Shown: piece after piece, positions 8,642 to 17,451 of the stretch
How the letters are laid out: each line of letters begins with the position of its first letter
How positions within the stretch are numbered: the stretch's first letter is position 1
Source of the DNA: Lacinutrix sp. MedPE-SW
GTDB lineage: Bacteria > Bacteroidota > Bacteroidia > Flavobacteriales > Flavobacteriaceae
Assembly: GCF_001874145.1 (NCBI RefSeq)
Contig: NZ_MPCX01000001.1
Span: 421,731-485,730 of the forward strand
Direction of reading: 5' to 3'
Length of the DNA stretch: 64,000 nucleotides
Program-made: the position numbers and the translations under genes
Notes under the pieces: generated by a model
The model's input: the letters and a program-made list of their open reading frames with translations, nothing else
What the model was told of the DNA's origin: nothing
Databases searched by the model: none

Positions 8642-9946
8642 ATGAGTAAAACTGTAAACATTTTTTGGTTTCGTAGAGATTTAAGATTAGATGATAATGT
8701 TGGTTTTTTTGAAGCACTAAAAGCCGAACATCCCGTACTGCCAATTTTTATTTTTGATTCTGAAATATTAGATGAATTACCAGAAAACGATGCCCGTGTA
8801 AGTTTTATTTTTGAAACATTGCAAAACATGAGGCAAACATTACAAGATGAAAATAATAGCAGTCTAGCGATGTTTTACGGTAAACCAATAGATATTTATA
8901 AGTCTTTAATTAAAGATTATAACATTAATACTGTTTACACCAATCATGATTATGAGCCATACGCAAAAGAAAGAGATAGTGAAATACAATCGTTTTTAGA
9001 AGAAAATAAAATTAACTTTAAAACTTATAAAGATCAGGTAATTTTTGAAAAAAACGAAGTAGTAAAAGACGACGGTAAACCTTATGTAGTATACACTCCA
9101 TACATGAAAAAATGGAAATCTAAATTTAAAGATTATGATTTAAAAATTTACTATACCAATACATTTTTAAATAATTTAATTGAAAATACAAGGCTACCTA
9201 ATTTAAGTTTAAGCGATATAGGTTTTAAAAAATCTAGTCAGGATATTAAAGACTATACTGTAACTCCTACTTTGATACGAGATTATGAAGCTACAAGAAA
9301 TTTTCCAGCCAAAGATACCACTTCACGTTTAGGTCCGCATTTAAGATTTGGCACTGTAAGCATTAGAAAAATGGTAAAAAAAGCAACTGCAGAAAATAAC
9401 GAGATTTTCTGGCAGGAACTTATATGGAGAGAATTTTTCATGCAAATTTTATGGCATTTTCCAGACACACATAAAGATGCATTTAAAGCTAAATACGATA
9501 ATATTAAATGGCGAAACAATAATAAAGAATTTAAAGCTTGGTGCGATGGAAAAACTGGCTATCCTTTAGTAGATGCTGGAATGAGACAATTAAATCAAAC
9601 CGGCTTTATGCATAATCGTGTACGCATGCTAGTTGGCAGTTTTTTATGTAAACACTTACTTATAGATTGGAGAAAAGGCGAAGCTTATTTTGCCCAAAAA
9701 CTTCATGATTACGATATGGCTAGTAATGTAGGTAATTGGCAATGGGTTGCTGGATCTGGAGTAGATGCATCTCCATATTTTAGAATATTTAATCCTACTA
9801 CGCAAATAGATAAGTTTGATAAGGACAAAAAATATATAAAACAATGGATTCCAGAATTTGGTACAGATAAATACCCAGAAAAAATTGTAGACCATAAAGA
9901 AGCTAGAGAACGCTGTTTAAAAGTTTACAAAGACGCTGTAGCATAA
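8642..9946 (+). CDS. phr: Class I deoxyribodipyrimidine (CPD) photolyase
   Basis: The 434-residue flavoenzyme starts with the antenna-domain motif IFWFRRDLRLDDN (residues 6-18). The FAD/DNA-binding domain shows TSRLGPHLRFGTVS, FWQELIWREFFMQ, GWP-type loop GYPLVDAGMRQL, MHNRVRMLVGSFL and the photolyase signature GNWQWVAGSGVDASPYFR. It should split cyclobutane pyrimidine dimers by blue-light-driven electron transfer from FADH-. It is the third photolyase/cryptochrome paralogue within 6.2 kb and closes the cluster. The signature 'SGVDASPYFR' separates it from the DASH paralogue, which has 'SGVGNDPRNRKF'. Confidence 0.95.
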   Translation: MSKTVNIFWFRRDLRLDDNVGFFEALKAEHPVLPIFIFDSEILDELPENDARVSFIFETLQNMRQTLQDENNSSLAMFYGKPIDIYKSLIKDYNINTVYTNHDYEPYAKERDSEIQSFLEENKINFKTYKDQVIFEKNEVVKDDGKPYVVYTPYMKKWKSKFKDYDLKIYYTNTFLNNLIENTRLPNLSLSDIGFKKSSQDIKDYTVTPTLIRDYEATRNFPAKDTTSRLGPHLRFGTVSIRKMVKKATAENNEIFWQELIWREFFMQILWHFPDTHKDAFKAKYDNIKWRNNNKEFKAWCDGKTGYPLVDAGMRQLNQTGFMHNRVRMLVGSFLCKHLLIDWRKGEAYFAQKLHDYDMASNVGNWQWVAGSGVDASPYFRIFNPTTQIDKFDKDKKYIKQWIPEFGTDKYPEKIVDHKEARERCLKVYKDAVA

Positions 9947-9983
9947 ATAATAATTTCTTAACTTATTCATTATTAGTTTTTTG

Positions 9984-9991
9984 TATATTTA
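9984..9991 (+). promoter_or_regulatory. Weak candidate -7 element before the SnoaL-like gene
   Basis: TATATTTA departs from TAnnTTTG only in the last base and lies 24 bp before the start codon in an AT-rich 69-bp gap. There is no convincing TTG element at the right distance, so this is a tentative site. Confidence 0.3.
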
Positions 9992-10015
9992 TAAACCAAC
10001 CAAAAAACAAATAGT

Positions 10016-10378
10016 ATGAATACACAAGATGTTGCTAACCAATGGAAAACTATGTGCGAACAAGGTAAAAACCTTGAATGTATTGAACAATTATATGCAG
10101 AAAATATTGTAAGCAGAGAAATGCCTGGAATGCCAAACGAAGTTACTACTGGTAAACAAAATGTTTGGAATAAAAGTAAAGCATGGGAAGATAGCGTAGA
10201 AAGTGTTCACGCTAGTGAAATTGGAGAACCTGTAGTTGCAGGTAATTTTTTTACTGCCAAAATGGGTTTTGATTGTACTTTTAAAGAAGGCGGCAGACAG
10301 AAAATGGAAGAAGTTTGTGTTTATGAGGTAAAAGATGGTAAAATTACCAGTGAACAATATTTTTATAGTATGCCATAA
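10016..10378 (+). CDS. SnoaL-like / NTF2-fold protein
   Basis: The 120-residue protein resembles the SnoaL-like subfamily of NTF2-fold proteins. It has an N-terminal helix leading into CIEQLYAENIVSREMPG, a glycine-rich turn (NEVTTGKQNVWNK) and alternating strands that end in VCVYEVKDGKITSEQYFY. Such proteins are small alpha+beta barrels with a hydrophobic pocket; some are enzymes and many have no known role. It is monocistronic, bounded by the photolyase cluster and by a strong bidirectional terminator. It could belong to the light-response group by position, but it has its own leader. Confidence 0.75.
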   Translation: MNTQDVANQWKTMCEQGKNLECIEQLYAENIVSREMPGMPNEVTTGKQNVWNKSKAWEDSVESVHASEIGEPVVAGNFFTAKMGFDCTFKEGGRQKMEEVCVYEVKDGKITSEQYFYSMP

Positions 10379-10379
10379 T

Positions 10380-10413
10380 AAAAAAAGCTTCAGTTTAAAC
10401 TGAAGCTTTTTTT
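10380..10413. terminator. Bidirectional intrinsic terminator
   Basis: A 13-bp stem (AAAAAAGCTTCAG with CTGAAGCTTTTTT) surrounds a TTTAAA loop, with an A run on one side and a T run on the other. It serves both the SnoaL-like gene (plus) and murA (minus). Confidence 0.9.
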
Positions 10414-10432
10414 ATATAATTATTTAAAATTA

Positions 10433-11746
10433 TTAACTATCAACTCTTGTAATTTTAGCGCCAATACGCTGTAATCGTTTTACAATATGTTGGTAACCTC
10501 TATCTATTTGTTCAATATTATGTATTGTAGATGTTCCTTTGGCAGATAATGCAGCAATTAAAAGAGAAATACCTGCACGAATATCTGGCGACGTCATGGT
10601 TGTTGCTTTTAATTGAGATTTAAAATCATGACCAATTATTGTTGCTCTATGTGGATCACAAAGTATAATTTTTGCACCCATATCAATTACTTTATCTACA
10701 AAAAATAAACGGCTTTCAAACATTTTTTGGTGTACTAAAACTTCTCCTTTTGCTTGTGTTGCTACTACCAGTACTATACTTAATAAATCTGGTGTAAATC
10801 CTGGCCAAGGCGCATCGGCTATGGTTAAAATAGAACCATCAATGTAATTTTGTATTTCGTAACCATCTGTATGTTTAGGTATAAAAATATCGTCACCACG
10901 TCTTTCAACAGTAATTCCTAATTTTCTAAATACGTTTGGTATTTGTCCTAAATCATCCCAGCTAACATTTTTTATTGTTAGTTCACTTTTAGTCATAGCA
11001 GCTAAACCTATCCAGCTTCCTATTTCTATCATATCTGGAAGCATGGTATGCTCTGTTCCGCCTAAAGTATCAACACCTTCAATGGTTAATAAATTAGAAC
11101 CAACACCAGAGATTTTTGCTCCCATACGGTTTAACATCTTACATAATTGTTGTAAGTATGGCTCGCAGGCTGCATTATATATAGTAGTGGTTCCTTTTGC
11201 TAAAACAGCAGCCATTACTATGTTTGCTGTTCCTGTTACAGAAGCTTCGTCAAGTAACATATCTGTACCAACTAACTGCTCTGCTTCTACTCCATAAAAA
11301 TAATCTTCACGATTATATCTAAATTTAGCTCCAAGGTTAATAAAGCCTTCAAAATGGGTATCTAAACGCCTTCTTCCTATTTTATCACCTCCTGGTTTTG
11401 GTATATAACCTTTACCAAATCTTGCTAGTAATGGTCCAACAATCATTATAGAACCTCTTAAACCGCGACCTTCTTCTTTAAATTTTGCAGATTCTAAATA
11501 ATCTAAGTTTAAATCATCTGCTTGAAAAGAGTAAGTACCTTCATTAAGTTTTTCTACTTTTACTCCTAAATTACTTAATAATACAATTAACTTATTAATA
11601 TCAATTATATCTGGAATATTGTTTATAGTAACTTTTTCTGGAGTTAATAAAACTGCACATAATATTTGTAATGCTTCGTTTTTTGCGCCTTGTGGTTGTA
11701 TTTCGCCTTGTAATTGGTGACCACCTTCAATAATAAATGTACCCAT
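10433..11746 (-). CDS. murA: UDP-N-acetylglucosamine 1-carboxyvinyltransferase, Asp-type MurA
   Basis: The 437-residue protein is full length for MurA, the first committed cytoplasmic step of peptidoglycan synthesis (enolpyruvyl transfer from PEP to UDP-GlcNAc). It shows the N-terminal GAKNEALQIL (Lys22/Asn23 of the family), LRGSIMIVGPLLARFG, and the active-site loop PGGDKIGRR. The position usually held by Cys115 is Asp121 here (codon at 11384-11386). That natural substitution removes the target of fosfomycin alkylation and occurs in several lineages, including Bacteroidota. It is followed by, and probably co-transcribed with, the upstream DUF4290 gene (8-bp gap). Confidence 0.95.
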   Translation of the reverse strand: MGTFIIEGGHQLQGEIQPQGAKNEALQILCAVLLTPEKVTINNIPDIIDINKLIVLLSNLGVKVEKLNEGTYSFQADDLNLDYLESAKFKEEGRGLRGSIMIVGPLLARFGKGYIPKPGGDKIGRRRLDTHFEGFINLGAKFRYNREDYFYGVEAEQLVGTDMLLDEASVTGTANIVMAAVLAKGTTTIYNAACEPYLQQLCKMLNRMGAKISGVGSNLLTIEGVDTLGGTEHTMLPDMIEIGSWIGLAAMTKSELTIKNVSWDDLGQIPNVFRKLGITVERRGDDIFIPKHTDGYEIQNYIDGSILTIADAPWPGFTPDLLSIVLVVATQAKGEVLVHQKMFESRLFFVDKVIDMGAKIILCDPHRATIIGHDFKSQLKATTMTSPDIRAGISLLIAALSAKGTSTIHNIEQIDRGYQHIVKRLQRIGAKITRVDS

Positions 11747-11754
11747 TTGCTATT

Positions 11755-12402
11755 TTAGTATCTTTTTTTTCCTCGGTTGTTATTATTTTTCTTTGTACCC
11801 TTTTTATTATTTGAATACTTCTTTTTAGAGTTAGATTTTAATAAACTTGCCGCATCTGTTAAATCTTCTTTAGAGCCTTTTAAGTTTATTTCACCTTTAG
11901 ATAATTCGTATAGGTGATTAAAAATCACTTCATCTTCTACGGTGTCTTTATTCCAATTTAAAAAACACTTTTTCATATGATTTGCAATAGTGAAAACTAA
12001 GGCTTCTTTTAAATCGCCTTCTTCCCAAGATACAGCAACATCAATCATTGTTTTAATATTATTTCCGTAGAAACGATATTTTGGAAAATTTTGAGGGTAT
12101 TCTAAAGGTTCTGGTCGTTCTTCTAAAAGTTCTTTAGAGGGTTTTTCGTATGGAGAATCAACATCTAATTTAAAATTAGACATGATAAAAAGTTGATCCC
12201 AAAGCTTATGCTGAAAATCTGGAACATCTCGTAAATGTGGTTGTAAATTACCCATTACAGATATAATGGCTTTTGCTACCTTATTACGTTCTTCTTTAGT
12301 TTCTTGCTCTATGGCGTAATTTACCATTTTTTGAACGTGGCGTCCATATTCTGGAATTATTAAATGCTCTCGCTCTGTATTATATTCTATATCGTCTATC
12401 AA
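11755..12402 (-). CDS. DUF4290 domain protein
   Basis: The protein matches the Bacteroidota-specific DUF4290 family, with DDIEYNTEREHLIIPEYGRH near the N-terminus, QPHLRDVPDFQHKLWDQLF in the middle and a basic Lys/Asn-rich tail. I place the start at a TTG (215 residues), where the family normally begins (M-I-D-D-I-E-Y). A longer frame runs 21 codons further upstream, but its extra residues are hydrophobic and unlike the family. Function is unknown. The neighbouring murA, 8 bp downstream, is a conserved partner in flavobacteria, so a link to cell-wall growth is possible. Confidence 0.85.
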   Translation of the reverse strand: MIDDIEYNTEREHLIIPEYGRHVQKMVNYAIEQETKEERNKVAKAIISVMGNLQPHLRDVPDFQHKLWDQLFIMSNFKLDVDSPYEKPSKELLEERPEPLEYPQNFPKYRFYGNNIKTMIDVAVSWEEGDLKEALVFTIANHMKKCFLNWNKDTVEDEVIFNHLYELSKGEINLKGSKEDLTDAASLLKSNSKKKYSNNKKGTKKNNNNRGKKRY

Positions 12403-12500
12403 AATAAAAAATGTGTAGTAATTATAAAGTGCAATTGTAGTTTGTATTGCTTTCGCAAAATACAAAAGAAATTAGAGTTTTTGCCAAATAAAAGTGAAAA

Positions 12501-12794
12501 TTATAGAGAAATTACACCTTCAATTTTATCGGCGACTTCTTTATATTTTTCTATAACTGCATCGGGATTTTTCATTCTAACATTTATTGAAACGCTAGTA
12601 TACTTACCATTACTAGACTCTTTTGTTTTTATTACAGCTCCTAAATGATTAAAAATGGCTTCAATTTTAGCTATTTTATTATTTTGAGATTTTATTATAA
12701 ACTTATACAAGTACTCTGCAGGCCAAAGCGTAGTATCTTGCAATTGAGTTTTTAATTTTGCATAAAATGCTTCAGGATTTTGTTCTTTATTCAT
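12501..12794 (-). CDS. DUF493 (YbeD-like) family protein
   Basis: The 97-residue protein matches DUF493. It has a ferredoxin-like ACT-type fold with FYAKLKTQLQDTTLWPAEYL at the start, the strand YKFIIKS and GKYTSVSINVRMKNPDAVIEKY. Family members are thought to be small regulatory proteins, and E. coli YbeD is the structural model. It lies upstream of DUF4290/murA in the same orientation but 98 bp away, and divergently from the AAA ATPase gene. Confidence 0.85.
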   Translation of the reverse strand: MNKEQNPEAFYAKLKTQLQDTTLWPAEYLYKFIIKSQNNKIAKIEAIFNHLGAVIKTKESSNGKYTSVSINVRMKNPDAVIEKYKEVADKIEGVISL

Positions 12795-12812
12795 AGTATT
12801 ATTTATAAGCTA

Positions 12813-12820
12813 CAAAGATA
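12813..12820 (-). promoter_or_regulatory. Candidate -7 element for the DUF493 gene
   Basis: On the minus strand the bases read TATCTTTG, a full match to TAnnTTTG, 18 bp before the start codon. The nearest TTG upstream is 26 bp away, longer than usual. The site lies in a 92-bp divergent intergenic region. Confidence 0.5.
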
Positions 12821-12886
12821 AGTTATACTTTCGATTTTTTTTATATCAATTTTATTGCGAATTTTACAATCTAAACTATACCTTAA

Positions 12887-13429
12887 TTGAATACAAAAAC
12901 AATAGTAATTACCGGCGGTCCTGGAAGCGGGAAAACTTCTGTTATTAACGAGTTAACAAACAGACATTTTACATGCTTCGAAGAAATTTCTAGACAAATA
13001 ACTCTTAAAGCCAGAGAAGATGGCATAGAGCAATTATTTTTAACTAACCCTTTACAGTTTAGCGAATTATTGTTAGATGGACGCATAAAACAATACAACA
13101 AAGCTATTGAAAGTAATAATGAGTTTGTTTTTTTAGATCGCGGTATTCCAGATATTCCTGCTTATATGGATTTTAAAGGTGATGAGTATCCAGATGTATT
13201 TAATGATGCTTGTTTAAAAAATAAATATGACGCTGTATTTATTTTAGCACCTTGGCAAGAAATTTTTACTAGCGATAGTGAACGGTATGAAAATTTTGAT
13301 CAAGCTATTGAGATTCATGAAAAATTAGTTGAAACTTATACTAATTGTGGTTACGATTTAATTGATGTTCCTTTTGGTTCTATTGAAGCTAGAACAGAAC
13401 ATATTATTAATATAGTAAAGGCGTTGTAA
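12887..13429 (+). CDS. AAA/P-loop NTPase (AAA_28-like)
   Basis: The 180-residue protein opens with a Walker A motif (ITGGPGSGKTSVINEL, residues 8-23) and has a Walker B-like strand (EFVFLDRGIPDIPAYMDF). This resembles the AAA_28 group of small P-loop kinases/ATPases related to NadR-type domains. The start is TTG, since the P-loop begins only seven codons later and no ATG precedes it. The TAA stop shares its last base with the ATG of recQ (TAATG), which implies translational coupling. The substrate is unknown. Confidence 0.8.
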   Translation: MNTKTIVITGGPGSGKTSVINELTNRHFTCFEEISRQITLKAREDGIEQLFLTNPLQFSELLLDGRIKQYNKAIESNNEFVFLDRGIPDIPAYMDFKGDEYPDVFNDACLKNKYDAVFILAPWQEIFTSDSERYENFDQAIEIHEKLVETYTNCGYDLIDVPFGSIEARTEHIINIVKAL

Positions 13430-15330
13430 TGCAACATCCAATAGACATATTAGAACGCTATTGGAATTTTACTTCATTTAGACCACTACAAGAAAATATT
13501 ATAAATGCTGTATTACAAGGCGAAGACACCTTTGCTTTATTACCTACTGGCGGTGGAAAATCTGTATGTTTTCAAGTGCCTGCTTTAGTAAAAGATGGTA
13601 TTTGTATTGTTATTTCTCCTTTGGTTGCACTAATGAAAGACCAAGTGCAAGCCTTACAAGCTAAAGGCATTAAAGCAATGGCATTAACCAGTGGCATAAC
13701 TTATAACCAATTAGACACACTATTAGATAACTGTATTTACGGAAATTATAAGTTTTTATACCTCTCGCCAGAACGTTTACAACAAGACATTGTTCAAGCT
13801 CGTATAAGACAAATGAATGTTAACTTAATTGCTGTAGATGAAGCACATTGTATTAGCCAATGGGGAAACGACTTTAGACCAAGTTATAAAAACATTACCA
13901 AACTTAGAGAATTACAACCTACCGTAAACGTTATTGCTTTAACAGCTAGTGCAACCCCAAATGTGGTCGAAGATATTGTAAAAGAATTAGATTTTATAAG
14001 TCCTAAAATATTTAAACAATCCTTTTTGCGAAACAACCTATCTTATATGGTTTTTCATGAAGATGATAAATATTACAGACTAGAAGCTATTTTAAAAAAG
14101 AATCCAGAATCATCAATTATTTATGTTAGAAACCGAAAAGCAACTTTAGAAATAAGTTCTTTTTTAAAAAGTAGAGGATTTAGTTCTTCATATTTTCATG
14201 GCGGACTAACAAATATTGAAAAAGATGAAGCGCTTGATAATTGGATGCAAAACCGAAAACAAGTTATGGTTGCAACCAATGCCTTTGGTATGGGTATTGA
14301 CAAAGCAGATGTTAAAACTGTAATACATTTAAACCTACCCGAAAGTTTAGAAAGTTACTTTCAAGAAGCTGGTAGAGCCGGAAGAAATGGCAATAAAGCC
14401 TTTGCTGTAATATTAAAGAATAATAGTGACGAAACACTTGTAAAAAATCAATTTTTAAATGTGTTACCCACAGTAGATTTTATAAAAACGGTTTACAGAA
14501 AACTTAGTAGTTATTTTCAAGTCTCTTATGGCGAAGGTGTAGATTTAACTTTCGACTTTAATTTTAATGCCTTTTGTAAAGCTTATAATTTTAATCCACT
14601 TCTTACCTATAATGCCTTATTACTATTAGATAGAACAAGTATTATTAATCTTTCAAAACAATTTAATCAAAAATTATTGGTTCAATTTATAGTTAGTAAT
14701 GCCGCTTTATTCAATTTTTTAGAAACACATAAAGAGGTAAACATTATTGTAAAATCTATACTACGCTCTTATGGTGGTATTTTTGAACAAGAGACAAAAG
14801 TAAACTCTAATTTAATTGCAGATAAGGCTTCTGTTAAAGAAGATGTGGTTTTTGCTGTATTACAAAAATTAGAGAAAGCTGAAATTATAACTTTAAAAAA
14901 TTCTAAAACCGATGCACAAATCACCTATTTACAACCTAGAGAAGATGATAAAACAATAAATAGAATAGCCAATATAATTAGACAACAAAACCAATTAAAA
15001 GAAAAACAAATACAATCCGTTTTAAACTATATAAATAATGATGACCTTTGTAAAAGCATGCAATTGCTTAGTTATTTTGGTGAAACAGATATTAAACCAT
15101 GTGGTATTTGTTCGGTTTGCATTAAAAATAAACCACAACAGCAAGTTGATTTAAAAATGGTTAAGCAAATAATAATAAAAGCCTTAGAACACGAAGAGTT
15201 ATCATCTAGAGCATTATTTGAGCGTACCAATATTGCCGAGTCTCAAATACAAAATGCTTTACAAGAATTTTTAGAACAAGGCATTATTAAAATTACAGAT
15301 ACAAATACTTATAAATTAGCACATATATAA
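13429..15330 (+). CDS. recQ: RecQ-family ATP-dependent DNA helicase
   Basis: The 633-residue SF2 helicase has Walker A LPTGGGKS near residue 40, the DEAH box in AVDEAHCISQWG, motif III ALTASATPNV, the motif V/VI region MVATNAFGMGIDKADVKTVIHL and the RecQ signature QEAGRAGRNG. The zinc-binding region near residue 540-565 (CKSMQLLSYF...CGICSVC) follows. There is a winged-helix-like tail but no clear HRDC domain, as in the shorter flavobacterial RecQ paralogues. It unwinds recombination and replication intermediates 3' to 5'. One-base overlaps with the genes on either side (TAATG twice) tie AAA ATPase, recQ and fmt into one operon. Confidence 0.95.
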   Translation: MQHPIDILERYWNFTSFRPLQENIINAVLQGEDTFALLPTGGGKSVCFQVPALVKDGICIVISPLVALMKDQVQALQAKGIKAMALTSGITYNQLDTLLDNCIYGNYKFLYLSPERLQQDIVQARIRQMNVNLIAVDEAHCISQWGNDFRPSYKNITKLRELQPTVNVIALTASATPNVVEDIVKELDFISPKIFKQSFLRNNLSYMVFHEDDKYYRLEAILKKNPESSIIYVRNRKATLEISSFLKSRGFSSSYFHGGLTNIEKDEALDNWMQNRKQVMVATNAFGMGIDKADVKTVIHLNLPESLESYFQEAGRAGRNGNKAFAVILKNNSDETLVKNQFLNVLPTVDFIKTVYRKLSSYFQVSYGEGVDLTFDFNFNAFCKAYNFNPLLTYNALLLLDRTSIINLSKQFNQKLLVQFIVSNAALFNFLETHKEVNIIVKSILRSYGGIFEQETKVNSNLIADKASVKEDVVFAVLQKLEKAEIITLKNSKTDAQITYLQPREDDKTINRIANIIRQQNQLKEKQIQSVLNYINNDDLCKSMQLLSYFGETDIKPCGICSVCIKNKPQQQVDLKMVKQIIIKALEHEELSSRALFERTNIAESQIQNALQEFLEQGIIKITDTNTYKLAHI

Positions 15331-16286
15331 TGAGTAATAAAAAGGGATTAAAAATTGTATTTATGGGCACTCCAGATTTTGCAGTGACTATTTTAAATAA
15401 ATTATTAGAACAAGAATATAATATTGTAGGCGTTATTACAGCTCCAGATAAGCCAGCTGGACGCGGAAGAAAATTAAATAAAAGTGCCGTCAAAGAATTT
15501 GCAGAAAGTAAAGGTTTAAACATACTACAACCCACAAATTTAAAAAGTGAAGACTTTATTAAAGAACTAAGAAACCTAAATGCTAACTTACAAATAGTTG
15601 TCGCTTTTAGAATGTTACCAAAAGTAGTATGGCAAATGCCAGAACTTGGTACATTTAATCTTCATGCCTCTTTATTACCAAATTATAGAGGTGCAGCACC
15701 AATAAATTGGGCTATAATTAATGGAGAAACAAAAACAGGTGTATCAACATTTTTTATTGATGAAAAGATAGACACAGGAGAAATGATACTTCAAGAAGAA
15801 GTTAAAATTGAAAGTGATGAAAACGCAGGAAGCCTTCACGATAAGTTAATGCATCTAGGAAGCGAACTAGTTATTAATACCGTAAAACTTATTGAAAACG
15901 GTAACGTAAAAACCACACCACAACCAGAAAATGCCATTTCTAAAACAGCTTATAAATTAAATAAAGACAATTGCAAAATTAATTGGGAAGCCAATATTAA
16001 TACTATATATAATAAAATTAGAGGTCTGAGTCCATATCCTGCTGCATGGTGTAAATTACAAAACGGAGATGATGTTATAGATATTAAAATTTATAGTGCA
16101 AAAAAAGAAATAGCAACACACCAATTTGAAACAGGTTTAATAATTTCAACAAAAAAAGAAGTAAAAGTAGCTGTAAAAGAAGGTTACATTGAGATAATAG
16201 ATATTAAACTTCCAGGAAAACGAACTATGGATATAAAATCGCTTTTAAATGGATATACTTTTGAAAAAGACTCTAAAATGCTCTAA
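15330..16286 (+). CDS. fmt: Methionyl-tRNA formyltransferase
   Basis: The 318-residue enzyme formylates initiator Met-tRNA using 10-formyl-tetrahydrofolate. It shows the formyltransferase core FMGTPDFAV, the family motif TAPDKPAGRGRKL, the catalytic Asn-His-Asp region NLHASLLPNYRGAAPINWAI and KIDTGEMI. The C-terminal OB-like tRNA-binding domain follows (residues ~205-318). Its length is normal. It is coupled to recQ by TAATG, and the 193-bp gap after it carries the HU promoter. Confidence 0.96.
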   Translation: MSNKKGLKIVFMGTPDFAVTILNKLLEQEYNIVGVITAPDKPAGRGRKLNKSAVKEFAESKGLNILQPTNLKSEDFIKELRNLNANLQIVVAFRMLPKVVWQMPELGTFNLHASLLPNYRGAAPINWAIINGETKTGVSTFFIDEKIDTGEMILQEEVKIESDENAGSLHDKLMHLGSELVINTVKLIENGNVKTTPQPENAISKTAYKLNKDNCKINWEANINTIYNKIRGLSPYPAAWCKLQNGDDVIDIKIYSAKKEIATHQFETGLIISTKKEVKVAVKEGYIEIIDIKLPGKRTMDIKSLLNGYTFEKDSKML

Positions 16287-16390
16287 AGCCTTGTGTTTAT
16301 TGATAAAGCGAAAAAAGCAATAAAAAACAGTTGCTTTATTAACAAATGCGTGAAGTTATTAACAAATTAAGGTTTTTCCCTTGCTATTAC

Positions 16391-16420
16391 TTGCATAGTA
16401 GCATAATCCGTATAAATTTG
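16391..16420 (+). promoter_or_regulatory. Strong Bacteroidota-type promoter of the HU gene
   Basis: TTG at 16391-16393 and TAAATTTG at 16413-16420 are separated by 19 bp, the textbook spacing for the primary sigma factor of Bacteroidota. It leaves a leader of about 50-55 bases before the HU start codon. The tRNA-Met promoter in this window has the same N19 layout. Confidence 0.8.
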
Positions 16421-16479
16421 TAGAGGATTTAACAATAAAATTTGTTACCAACTATTTATTAATAATTAAAATTAAAATT

Positions 16480-16752
16480 ATGAACAAAACAGATTTAATC
16501 GATGCTATGGCAGAACACGCAGGAATTACTAAAGCAGCTTCTAAGAAAGCTTTAGAATGTGCGTTAATTGAAATTGAAGGCGCTTTACAAAAAGGTGACA
16601 GAGTTTCATTAGTAGGTTTTGGATCTTGGTCAGTATCAAAAAGAGCTGCTAGAGACGGAAGAAACCCTCAAACAGGAAAAACAATAAAAATCAAAGCTAA
16701 AAACGTAGTTAAGTTTAAAGCTGGTTCTGATTTAGCAAATGCAGTAAACTAA
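16480..16752 (+). CDS. HU-family nucleoid-associated DNA-binding protein
   Basis: The 90-residue protein is a standard HU/IHF monomer. It starts MNKTDLIDAMAEHAGI, has the GFGSW turn and the signature RDGRNPQTGKTIKI with the intercalating Pro, and ends FKAGSDLANAVN. HU dimers bend DNA and organise the nucleoid. It is monocistronic with its own strong promoter and terminator, as expected for an abundant protein. Confidence 0.96.
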   Translation: MNKTDLIDAMAEHAGITKAASKKALECALIEIEGALQKGDRVSLVGFGSWSVSKRAARDGRNPQTGKTIKIKAKNVVKFKAGSDLANAVN

Positions 16753-16773
16753 TATTTACTACATCATAAATAC

Positions 16774-16804
16774 AAAAAGCCTTCTGTTAAAGAAGGCTTT
16801 TTTC
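16774..16804 (+). terminator. Intrinsic terminator after the HU gene
   Basis: A 12-bp stem AAAAAGCCTTCT / AGAAGGCTTTTT with a GTTAA loop is followed by a T-rich run. It begins 21 bp after the HU stop codon. Confidence 0.92.
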
Positions 16805-16835
16805 TTTTTAAACCAATTATAAACCATGGAAACTG

Positions 16836-16866
16836 TTGTTTTTTATAAAAATAAAGTATACATTTA
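16836..16866 (+). promoter_or_regulatory. Candidate promoter of the yqgE-like gene
   Basis: TTG at 16836-16838, a 20-bp spacer and TACATTTA (one mismatch to TAnnTTTG) end 20 bp before the ATG. Confidence 0.5.
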
Positions 16867-16886
16867 TTATGTAAATTTCTTTTTTT

Positions 16887-17447
16887 ATGATTTTAACTAA
16901 ACCAACTAAAGGAGATTTGTTAGTCGCAGAACCATCAATAATAGGAGATTTATCGTTTAACCGCTCTATTGTTTTATTAACAGATCACTCCAATGAAGGC
17001 TCTATAGGTTTTATATTAAACAAACCTTTAGATTATACTATTAGTGACCTTATACCAGAGATAGAAACTCCGTTTAAGGTATATAATGGTGGTCCTGTTG
17101 AACAGGATAATTTATACTTTATCCATAAGGTACCACATTTAATACCAAACAGTATAGAAATATCTTTAGGTATTTATTGGGGTGGCGATTTTAGTGAAGT
17201 TTCAAAGCTAATAACCGAAAATAAAATAAGCGAAAAAGATATAAAATTCTTTTTAGGTTATTCTGGTTGGGAATGCAACCAATTAGAAGAAGAATTAAAA
17301 TCTAATGCTTGGGTAGTTACTAAAAACATTCATAAAAAAGCTATAATTGAAAAAGATTACGAGTTTTTCTGGAAAGAAAAAATGGTTGAACTTGGTGGTA
17401 ATTATAGTATATGGTCTAACGCTCCAGAAAACCCAAGCTACAATTAA
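16887..17447 (+). CDS. YqgE/AlgH family protein
   Basis: The 186-residue protein matches the YqgE/AlgH family. It has the N-terminal GDLLVAEPSI, then FNRSIVLLTDHSNEGSIGFILNKPL, VYNGGPVEQDNLYFIH and FFLGYSGWECNQLEEEL. The structure is known for several members, but the molecular role remains unclear; AlgH was first tied to alginate regulation in Pseudomonas. It has its own candidate promoter and ends 4 bp from the convergent aminotransferase gene. Confidence 0.93.
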   Translation: MILTKPTKGDLLVAEPSIIGDLSFNRSIVLLTDHSNEGSIGFILNKPLDYTISDLIPEIETPFKVYNGGPVEQDNLYFIHKVPHLIPNSIEISLGIYWGGDFSEVSKLITENKISEKDIKFFLGYSGWECNQLEEELKSNAWVVTKNIHKKAIIEKDYEFFWKEKMVELGGNYSIWSNAPENPSYN

Positions 17448-17451
17448 GCAC

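Noticed and set aside
12403..12465. Longer N-terminus of the DUF4290 protein
   Set aside because: The 21 extra residues are hydrophobic and unlike the family; the TTG at 12402 gives the usual family start.
16311..16340. AAAGCAA/TTGCTTT hairpin after fmt as a terminator
   Set aside because: The stem is only 7 bp and no T run follows, so I did not call it.
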